From contig NW_026622764.1 of NCBI RefSeq assembly GCF_023065955.2, positions 45,329,833-45,393,832 on the forward strand: DNA of 64,000 nt. Reading direction: 5' to 3'. This document shows, piece after piece, positions 55,801 to 64,000 of this stretch (its first letter is position 1; every line of letters starts with the position of its first letter). Position numbers and translations under genes: made by a program. The notes below the pieces were generated by a model, which worked only from the letters and a program-made list of their open reading frames with translations, made no database searches and had not been told where the DNA came from. The stretch is from Ursus arctos (taxonomy: Eukaryota > Chordata > Mammalia > Carnivora > Ursidae).

Positions 55801-58445
55801 AATCCGCAAAGAAAAACAAGTGCCTTCAGAGGAGTTTGAAATCTGTGAGTCAGTCTGAGCTCTCTGCTTCTCAAACACTACTTTATTGTTGCTGTTGTTT
55901 GTGTGTTTTTGTTTGTTTGTTTGTTTGTTTGTTTGTTTTATAGGAAGTTCACAATGAATCACTGAAAACCCCATCATCATTTAAAAATTGAATGGACGTG
56001 CGTGAGCATACAGAAAGAAGGATATTTGCATTTGCAGATGTGTGCACTAGTTAGGAAAGGATGTTAGTTATAAGTTGTAAGGTTTCCAATTGCCTGTCCT
56101 TTATTGCTTCCTTTAAAGAAAGAAATTAATTTTGTGAAATTGCCTTGCTGGTAAAGTGATAGCAGATTGCAATGGCAGCATTGACCTAATCTAGCAGTAA
56201 AACAGGCAATCACATCCTCGCTGAACACTCATAGAAATATTTGATTTCCGGAGTGTGCAGGACCAAAGCTTCCCTGGAGAAACACTCACATAATTTCTAT
56301 TCTTGTATTCCAAGGTGGTTCTGTTGTGGATTTCTCCTGTATAGTGCAAGGTCTCTTTGTTTTTATTGAAGGATAAGCCTTTGTAACGCACAGTACAATC
56401 CCATATGGAAGAAAGCTATAATTAAAAGGTTAGGTTTGGACATCAGGCTTTTGACACTGATTGTTTCTTGATTGAATAAAATATGGTGTTACTTTTTCTC
56501 TCATTCTGTGAAGCAATGATGCCCTGGAATACTAATAGCTATGCAAATGATGACATTAACAGGAAAATTTCATTTTTCTGGCTGCTTATGCCTAGCATCA
56601 GGTGAAAAATTGTGGGAGATTGGATTGGTTTGTTTGGAGGTGCAAAGATGGGCAATTGGTACTATCCCAGGAAGCAAAGGGAAATGAAATTAATTGTACA
56701 AAGGGATGAACAGATTCAGAGTAGTACTCAAATATTTATGACACCCTCAATGGGTGTAGTGAGAATGCAGAAATGGAACGTCTATAAAGTACATATTCAA
56801 ATAAGAGAACTGTTGTCATCATGGATCTTTCTCTATATTCGCTTCATATTCATACTGGACATTTACAAAGTACCTACATTGCCCGAGCTGTATTACATTT
56901 GCATATTAAATTAATTCAAGTGTTTTCTTACTTCACAGAACAGAGGATATTAGAAGTATAAAGGCTGGTTATCTATTACACATATAACCATACAGGCAAT
57001 TGATTACTATATTGCCACAGTGTGCTCACTGCTACTGTGTAGTTAGATAAAGAGCTCTGATTTTAGAAATTTACTATTTGAAAAAAAAAAAACAGAGAAA
57101 CTAAATGAGGCTTTCTCTTTAAATGGAAAATTATCAGTTGTTTCATTAGATATGAAATAATTTATGTACAATTTCTTGCATATGAGAATGTACATTAGAG
57201 TCAGTTTTGAAGGAAGAAAGACAAACTGGTAATTCCAGGTATACAGAAGATTCTTAAGGTAAAACACAGCAACCAATTGCATGAATAATCAGGGAGGATG
57301 GAGGGTGGTGGGAGTAGCTGTAATCGAGCTGTTTTATTGTGCTGCACACGCTGCAAGGGTTGTTGTGGAATATTTAAAGATCGGATTTCCCATACTTCTG
57401 GTTACCCTCGGCTCTATCCATTGCTCAGAGGCAGGCTGTCAAAGCAGACCCCAAGGTGAATGTACACATTTTTGGACTTTAGACTTCAAAAGTGGCACTT
57501 CAGATATAGACAAAGACTAGGAAATAGGCAGAACAAATATTTGCTATCAATCCTCTCACACACACCCCACCCCACCACAGACACATAAGTAACAAGCCAT
57601 TTGTAAACCATTTCAAATAGAAGGAGAATTGGAGGGGAAAGTAAAATAACATGGGTAGGTGCTGAGAAGAGATCATGTGCCCACCCACCTATGGAGAAAG
57701 GCAACCATGGCACAGGGGAATAGAGTTTACGAGAAGACAGGTATTGGGCAGCCTCATGGAATCTCCCCATCCTTGATGGCGAACAAAGAGAGCCCTCTCT
57801 TTCTTGTGTCTGAATGTGGCCTGAACGAGCAGACTATGTCCTTTCAGCTGAGACAAGGAAACCATGAAGCATCCAGACAACTACTCCCCCAGGTGACATA
57901 AATATCCCAGAATCTAGACCACTACCTAGGGACAAGCTGAGAAGGTGTGGAGCTGCCATTGATCAAATTTATCCTGAAACAACTAGGGAAAAATCTCAAG
58001 CAATTGAAATTATCCTGAATTGGTGACATTAGTTTTTTCATAACCAGATAAAATGGCAAATTATAAAAATTTACTTCAGTTGGAGGGAAAAAAAGATTTT
58101 TGCACATCTAAGTGCATGAATGGAGAATTTATACTTACTATGCAAGTTAATCAGTAAATGAAGATTTTGGAAAATAGCTTTGATTCTTAATTAATTTTTG
58201 TGTGTGTGTGTGGAGATAAAATTTGTATACATCAGACAATTAGTGAGCTAACTCACAGTGTGTATATAAGTAGGTACTGAAGTATGTGATACAAACCAGT
58301 AGTACTGTGGACATGGGGAGCTGAGAATGTTAGTGAAGATTGGGGAGGTCACAAATGGCTTCCTGGAAGTTCTGAGGTAATGGATCTAACCTGAAAGTGG
58401 AAGAGGGACAGAAAAAACAATAAATAACAGAGAAACTAAACTGTA
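52873..58445. other. Long unassigned AT-rich stretch
   Basis: 5.5 kb with no supported gene. Low-complexity items: A18 at 55148-55165, (GTTT)n at 55910-55939, and short poly-A/T runs at 54047-54056 and 57081-57092. Open frames (for example 56612-56914, 57281-57520, 57659-57901) are short, lack motifs and overlap frames on the other strand. No SINE occurs between 52.6 and 62.5 kb, the longest SINE-free interval in the window. Confidence 0.45.
55910..55939. repeat. (GTTT)n microsatellite
   Basis: About seven GTTT units, read directly. Confidence 0.93.
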
Positions 58446-58449
58446 ATCA

Positions 58450-58560
58450 CCATGAGGAAAAGGGCCTTGCCTTCTAGTAAGCACTGTATTGTCAATACTC
58501 ATCTGACATGTGGTAGACTCTCAATAAATATTGAATAATATTGAATAAATAAATCTGACC
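58450..58560 (+). mobile_element. Short L2 3' end
   Basis: 'caccatgaggaaaagggcc', 'acatgtggtagactctcaataaatattgaataatattgaataaataaa' match the L2 terminal region and its tail. Confidence 0.55.
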
Positions 58561-58589
58561 ATTATAAATTCCAAATACAATGGGATCAG

Positions 58590-58808
58590 CCCACAGTTTC
58601 TCAATGTCTGCACCATGGACATTTTGGACCAGGTAATTATTTGTTGTGTGCAACTGTCCTGTGTATTGCAGCCTACTCAGCATTATCTCAGGCCTCGAGC
58701 CACTAGATGTAGGTAGCGACTCCTTTCCTCACATCATGACAGTCCAAAATGTCATTACCAAATGTCCTGTGGGAGGTAAAATTGTCCCCCATTGAGAACT
58801 ACTAGACT
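58590..58808 (-). mobile_element. MER20 DNA transposon relic
   Basis: Near full-length: 'cagtttctcaatgtctgcaccatggacattttggaccaggtaattatttgttgtgtgcaactgtcctgtgtattg', 'ccactagatgtaggtagcgactcc', 'ccaaatgtcctgtgggaggtaaaattgtcccccattgagaact'. The ends are inverted repeats, as in this hAT-derived family. MER20 copies have been reported to carry regulatory activity in other mammals; nothing shows that here. Confidence 0.85.
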
Positions 58809-58919
58809 GGCCCAACTACACCCTGACAAGGAAATGAGGAATTGAGGTATGATAGGTAGAGTAACGGAATATATTTTAATTGATACAGGATTACATGTTT
58901 ATTTGACTGAGTCATTGCT

Positions 58920-59135
58920 TTATTTTCTTAATGTGGCACCATTTCTTGAGTTCATTGTCTCTCTGAACATTGTATGAAGTGCTTTATAGTAATTATTTAA
59001 GTGTTGAAATAGATACCACTGTTTTATTTTGCAGACAATGAATTGCCAGAAGTCACACAATTAAGATTTGAACCCAAATCTACCTGACTCAAAAGCCATA
59101 CTCAACATTATGCTGAACTATTCTTCTGTAGTGCT
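58920..59135 (-). mobile_element. MIR SINE relic, antisense
   Basis: 'gataccactgttttattttgcagacaatg', 'tgccagaagtcacacaattaagatttgaacccaaatctacctgactcaaaagcc' is the reverse complement of the MIR core in order. Confidence 0.72.
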
Positions 59136-60200
59136 ATATGCCTATGGTGCAGTCAGATTCTAAGATGTTACATTTATTCACATAGGTATGCATATCTATA
59201 GAGAGATGGAGGACACGTATATTCATATATGCATACATAAACATACTTGCTCACCATGTCTTATGACATAGAATACATCGATTACTTTGAAGATGAGATT
59301 ATCCGGAATGAGATGTGTATTTCAATTATTACCCGAGCCATATTAATCTTGCTTTATTCGATTTGAGTACAGTGTTGACTAACACTTCAATTAGTTCCAG
59401 TTTGCTTGATTTCACACCCCATAAAAGTTAATGCTGGCTGTGTCTACACAGGCAAACTGGAGATGAAGTGATTATTGCAAAATTGTAAGTAGTAAGTACA
59501 CATTCTGTTACTGAAGAAAGGTAGCCTGATAATCCCCAACTATTCAGATTTGCTTTTTACATTAAAGACATAATATTAAAAGACAGAGAAATGTTAATTG
59601 ACCCTTTACAAGCTGTATTATGTGTCATACTTGTCTCGGCAAAAGAAAGGATAAAGTGAAGAGTATTTCCAATCCTACTTTACAACTAATCTTAAAGTAC
59701 CACCACAACTCTAAATCTCAACTTCAAATGCAAAATACAGTGGTTGGAAGGAATAAAAATTTTGGAAGGCTCCTTGAACTGTAAAATCCTGTTTTCTAAA
59801 ATCCGCATTAAGCAATATGGCTACCGCCTCCTCTGCTTCCTTTCAAGACTGGCGTCAAGGTCCTCAGGCCTCCAAGGTCAGACAAATTTAGCCTTCTGAT
59901 GGGGAGTAACCACAGTCCCCTTTTTTGTGTACACAACACTATGGTCCATCACATTAGAAAGTAACAAAATGGCATTGGGCATTGCAGCTCTCCGACTTGA
60001 GCTCAGAGGGCTCAGTTACGCTGCCCTTGGACTCTTCCCCGTAATTCTCCAGTTTTGTCCCTTCAAGCAGTGAATCTGATCGGAATCTGTTCCAGACCCA
60101 AAACCCAAACCTGCCATCTTATTGATAATTTCTCCTTTCATTAGCCTGGTAGTCGAAACTGGTTGTCATAAAGCAAATTCTATATTGCGTCTCCTTCCAT
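59136..60200. other. Unassigned sequence, partly less AT-rich
   Basis: No gene. 59810-60170 has more even composition and CpGs ('ctaccgcctcctctgc', 'ctctccgacttgagctcag') and could be an old LTR or a non-coding element, unidentified. Confidence 0.35.
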
Positions 60201-60204
60201 TAAG

Positions 60205-60450
60205 GTAGTAAAACAGAGTGGTTCAGAGTTCCTCAGTTTCACTGGTTAGATTCAAATTGCGGGTTCACCCTTACTTTTTATATATCCTTGAGCAAGTATA
60301 GAATCTCTAAACTTCTGCTTTACTCACTGATACAGTTAAGGTAATAATACATAACTATGCAAGAACATTGTAAGGAATAAATAGCTGAAAATGATGAAGG
60401 ACTTATAACAGTGCCCAGTACATAGTAAACTTTTACTTAGTATTTGCTCT
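60205..60450 (+). mobile_element. MIR SINE relic
   Basis: 'aacagagtggttcagagttcc', 'ttagattcaaattgcgggttc', 'ccttgagcaagtatagaatctctaaacttctgc', 'aacagtgcccagtacatagtaaac'. MIR order preserved. Confidence 0.72.
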
Positions 60451-61095
60451 TTTATGTCATAACATTAGAGAAATAGAAGGTTTAGGAAAGAGAGGGATGG
60501 ACAGCTGGAGGGTTATGAGAAAACATTTCTTATTATAATATCAGGCTTTAAGCATATACACCATCATGTCTGTTATTTCTATTCCAACAAATATGTTTGT
60601 GCAAAAGCATTTTATAAAACTTCAATTGCTATAAAAATTTATTCAAAATGCCAACTATTTTCAAATACCGTGGAAAGCGTTAACACTTTCCGTTAATGGT
60701 CATTTTTAAGTCACCGCTTTAGTAGCATAAATAGACCTCCTTCATATTGTTTACATTTCTTCAAAAGATTTATTTTTTTAGGGTAAGTGAATAATACAGG
60801 TATTTTGTTAAATAATGACTTGTTTTTATTTATCAGGTTGTCTTACTCAATGCACTGTTTCTCTAAAATCCATTCATGACATAGAAATTACAGCCCTTTT
60901 TGTCTTTGTATAAGAGTTTCCAAGGTTACTGGTTACTATAAAGGAAAAGGAGAAACATTTTTTTATTCATGAAATAAAACGAGAGGAGCTTTCATAGTGC
61001 ATGGGCCTTCAGGCACTAAGCTGGTAACTCCAAGTCATGGCGTGCTTACTTTTTGACCACTCTTACTACTCATCTCCAGCTTTCTCACTCTCTGT
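60451..61095. other. Unassigned AT-rich sequence
   Basis: No gene or named repeat seen. Confidence 0.4.
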
Positions 61096-61099
61096 TCTT

Positions 61100-61810
61100 T
61101 CTCCCCCCACTTCAAATTTTACATTTTTTGAAACAGAAAGAATTTTCAAAGAATAGTGTATTACACACTGTATCCTTAGATTTAGTAATTAACATTTGAC
61201 ATTATTTCATTAATATCTACCAACTATCTAATATCTAGCATCTATCTTGAATCTTTTAAAAATAAACTGCAGACATCTTAACATTTAATTCTAAATGTAC
61301 ATTAAATCTGAAACATAATCACACTGCATTTGATTATTTTGTCTCTTTGTCCTCTCTTTGACAGAAAGTCTCACAAAATTTTTTTAAGCGGGATATTGAA
61401 TTTTAAAGAGATCAAGCTAGTTACCTTTAAATATCCCATATGCTGAATTTATCTAATTTTTTTTGTTTCTATGGCTTCATTGAATCTGTTTCTCTATCCC
61501 TGGCATTTTTTGTAAAGTGAATATTAGTCCTGAGATCTTATTTTAATCCAAATTAAAAATTGGGATAAGAATATATCATGCATAATTCTAGACAATTTAT
61601 ATATTATGTGTCAGGAGGCACATGACTTCAGGTTGTCTCACTAAGTGATACTAAGTTTGATCACTCAGTTAATGTTGTGACCACAAGATCTCTATTGAGA
61701 AGATATTTCCCCCCCTTTGCAAGTAGCAACTAATCTGTGAGATGACATTTTTCATCGTAGCAATGTATTTTAATGATTCTTGCTTGAATAAATAGTTTCA
61801 TTGCCCAAAA
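61100..61810. mobile_element. Ancient LINE-related relic (same family as 36990-37620)
   Basis: 'aataaactgcagacatcttaacatttaattctaaatg', 'gcatttgattattttgtctctttgtcctc', 'tgtcaggaggcacatgacttcagg', 'gtttgatcactcagttaatg', 'ttaatgattcttgcttgaataaatag'. A widespread old mammalian repeat, probably L1M antisense; exact name unsure. Confidence 0.5.
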
Positions 61811-62325
61811 ATTATTTTAATCAATTTTATAATTTCTTCTCTATCTGTTGGTATTCTTCTGTAGATAAATGCTTCCCTAATACTTCAGGGATAAAATAAG
61901 TTACTCATAAAAAGAAAAAAAAAAAGACTGGTCTGGGTAAATGCTTAATTCTTTTAACATAACTACTAATTTTCAAAGTTGGTTTGACAAGTACACCTCC
62001 AATGGTCACTGTTTTTCCTTTCTCTTATTTCTTTACTTTTTTGCATATTACCATGGTCTCATGGACTTTGTTTATTCAATATGTTACACTAATTACTGGA
62101 ATCCATGATCCTTTTGGAAAGTCAAATTGTCCTGAAATTAGCCAACAGGAGCCACATCAAGTGGGTCTAAATCCTTCATCAAGAAGCCCTGATTCCCTCA
62201 GTTAGGAGTGGTGTTTTGAAACCAAGATTAAAGATCTAGAGATCTCCGTGCACCCAGTGGAGTATCATTGCTTCTACACGTTTTCAATTCTCAGAGTTAA
62301 GAAATATATATTTTTTTCCTTTTGG
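61811..62325. other. Unassigned sequence
   Basis: No gene. The 73-codon frame at 61984-62205 has no motif. Confidence 0.4.
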
Positions 62326-62329
62326 ACTA

Positions 62330-63310
62330 TAGAATTAATGGCTTACATGTTAAAAATACTAAAAGTATTGGTATTGAATTAAATTTAATATTAACTTGGT
62401 AGAATGGACATTTTTATGAAGCTGAGTTGTCCCAAGAAAGAGCACGATATGTCCTTTCGAAAATATTACAAGTACTTGAAGTATTTTTCCCTCCCAGAAT
62501 TTTCCTACATTTCCTAACTATATTTCAAAGTATTCTATCTCTTTTTAAAAATATTTATTTATTTATTTATTTGAGAGAGAGAGAGAGAGAGCATGAGCAG
62601 GAAAGGGGCAGAGGGAGAGGGAAAAGGACAAGCAGACTCCCCGCTGAGCACAGAGCCTGCCATGCTGATGGGGCTCCATTAATCCCAGGACCTTGAGATC
62701 TCGACCTGAGCCGAAGTCAGATGCTTAACTGACTGAGCCACCCAAGCACCCCTGAAAGTATTCTATCCTTTTTTTTTTTTTACATTTACAAATAAGTTCT
62801 CCCACTCTCTCCTGATTTTCATTTATTTTATATTATGCACATTTACTAAATAATTTTATTTTGTATATTAATTTTGTTTTTGTTTTTGGTGTTTTCTTTT
62901 CTCTTCTAGCTTCTCTAGGTATTATGCCTTCTGCAAACACGATCAATATACCTTTTCTCTTTCAATTCTTGTATTTCTAAATTATTTTTCTGATTTCATT
63001 TGATTATACATCAAATATAATTTTAAATAGGAATGGACATCCTGGGATTCTGTTTTGTTCTTGACTTCAGTAGGAAAGCTTTCATGGTTCAACATTTTAT
63101 AATATTAATGATTATCCATCATTTATAGTAACATTAACATTTTAAAAATCAGGAATGCATACTGAATTTTGTTGAATATATTTTCAGTTTTTAAGGAGAT
63201 GATACTGTTTCTTCTCCTGTATCTAGTATGATAGTAGATTATATTAAAGGATCTTCTAATACTGAATCATCCTTGCAATCTTTGAATAAAAACCACTTTA
63301 GCATGACATT
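62330..63310 (-). mobile_element. L1M ORF2 relic, antisense, split by a SINE
   Basis: 'aacttggtagaatggacatttttatgaagctgagttgtccc', 'gagcacgatatgtcctttcg', then after the SINE 'tagcttctctaggtattatgccttctgcaaacac', 'ggaatggacatcctgggattctg', 'gaatcatccttgcaatctttgaataaa' are the antisense L1 reverse-transcriptase region in order. Strongly decayed. Confidence 0.7.
62540..62753 (-). mobile_element. Carnivore SINE, antisense
   Basis: (TTTA)n tail side, GAGAGA purine tract, CAAGCAGACTCCCCGCTGAG, CTTGAGATCTCGACCTGAGC, head complement GACTGAGCCACCCAAGCACC. Target duplications AAAGTATTCTATC at 62527-62539 and 62755-62767, perfect. Inserted in the antisense L1M. Confidence 0.95.
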
Positions 63311-63645
63311 ATATTTTATTTTATTATTTTCCAAAATTTTCTTTGGAATTTCCTTACATGGATGTTTATGAGTAAGATATATATAATCTTTTGGGGGTTG
63401 CGAATGTAGTTATCAGTTTAAATTAGATACTTTTTCAATGACCAGAAAAGGTTAAATAACATTCAGAAGTGTGAAGTTTTGTACAGTTAAATAGCAATGA
63501 GAAATTTGAAGTTTTTTTCCATCTAAATCTGAGGCTCTATCAAAGGAGGGTAGCACTTGAATACCATTCTCTACTTCTTATTGGAAATTGGTCTGTTTAA
63601 ACTGTCTCTACTGGGCTAATTTTAATAATTCAATGAGGAATTCAA
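63311..63645. other. Unassigned AT-rich sequence
   Basis: No gene or named repeat seen. It may be a continuation of the antisense L1M. Confidence 0.35.
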
Positions 63646-63649
63646 AAGT

Positions 63650-64000
63650 AATGTGTGGAAAACTCTTACTACCTATTACCCAATCCTGTCTGTCCTTAGC
63701 TTTCCCACTGTAGAAAATACCGCGGTATACTCAGTCATTCAACTAAAAACCGGAAAATTATCTTTGAATTTTTTGTTTTCTTTGCCTCATGATTTCTCTT
63801 CCTTTCATCCAATCCATCAATCAGTTCTGTTCAAAACAGATTTCAAATCTGTCCACATCTCCAGTCTATCCAATACTCTTCTAATCTGGGCCATGATCAC
63901 TTCTCACATGGATCTCCAATAGCCTAATAGAGTAATGTCCCTGTTTATACTCTCAATGCCAGACAAATCATTCATCTAATAACAGAATGATCTTTTTATA
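63650..64000 (+). mobile_element. LINE-2 fragment, cut by window end
   Basis: 'catccaatccatcaatcagttctgttc', 'caaatctgtccacatctccagtctatccaatactcttctaatctgggccatgatcacttctcacatggatctcc' and 'acagaatgatcttttta' match the sense L2 region upstream of the 3'UTR (accaccatcatctctcacctggacta ... cagagtgatcttttta). It runs past the window edge. Confidence 0.68.

Noticed and set aside
62427..62696. 89-codon frame rich in Arg/Glu
   Set aside because: It crosses from antisense L1M into an antisense SINE; the RERERE run is the SINE's GAGAGA tract.

Overview
The window is nuclear DNA from a mammal, almost certainly a caniform carnivore of the arctoid group (bear, seal or mustelid kind). The main evidence is fourteen tRNA-derived carnivore SINEs (SINEC). 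Their heads read like GGGGCGCCTGGGTGGC, their middles are pyrimidine-rich and their tails are AAATAAA/AATCTTT. The youngest copies resemble the bear/panda subfamily rather than dog (GGGATCCCTGGG head) or cat. This species call rests on remembered consensus sequences, not on a search.

I find no intact protein-coding gene, no credible exon with splice sites and no functional RNA gene. The longest open stretches are the remains of a processed pseudogene or are read through repeats. The window behaves as AT-rich gene desert or a deep intron. The one gene-derived element I can name is a broken retrocopy of EEF1A1 (about 16221-17998, + strand). It covers most of the mRNA from the 5'UTR to a degraded poly(A) tail. 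A GC-rich island of about 0.67 kb (about 9847-10520) interrupts an old L2 element and is the one substantial insert I cannot identify.

Layout: 0-10 kb holds old MIR and L2 copies, one SINE, an antisense L1 remnant and a possible solo LTR. 9.3-13.2 kb is a nested cluster (L2 with the GC-rich insert, antisense MIRs split by a SINE, MER5, and a MaLR LTR split by a SINE). 13.5-19 kb holds L2 sequence and the EEF1A1 pseudogene. 19-29 kb has scattered SINEs, an L1-ORF1/HAL1-like stretch, microsatellites and a cluster of perfect short palindromes near 24.2 kb that no repeat explains. 29-38 kb has LTR relics, decayed L1M pieces and two 5'-truncated carnivore L1 3' ends, one beside a SINE and carrying a G-quadruplex motif. 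38-42 kb has MaLR, MIR and L2 relics and an L1 inserted with a 5' inversion between perfect 15-bp target-site duplications. 44-53 kb has a very young-looking SINE, an L1M 3' end, two CA/CG alternating tracts, a SINE with an internal minisatellite and a long (AT)n. 53-64 kb is mostly unassigned sequence with MER20, MIR, L2 and antisense L1M relics.

The features do not form a pathway; they record successive retrotransposition. Old L2, MIR, MER5, MER20 and MaLR copies were hit by L1 and by carnivore SINEs, and microsatellites grew in several of their A-rich or TG-rich parts. I found no convincing undescribed biological system. The leads most worth checking are the GC-rich insert, the palindrome cluster, the G4-bearing L1/SINE composite and the inverted L1.
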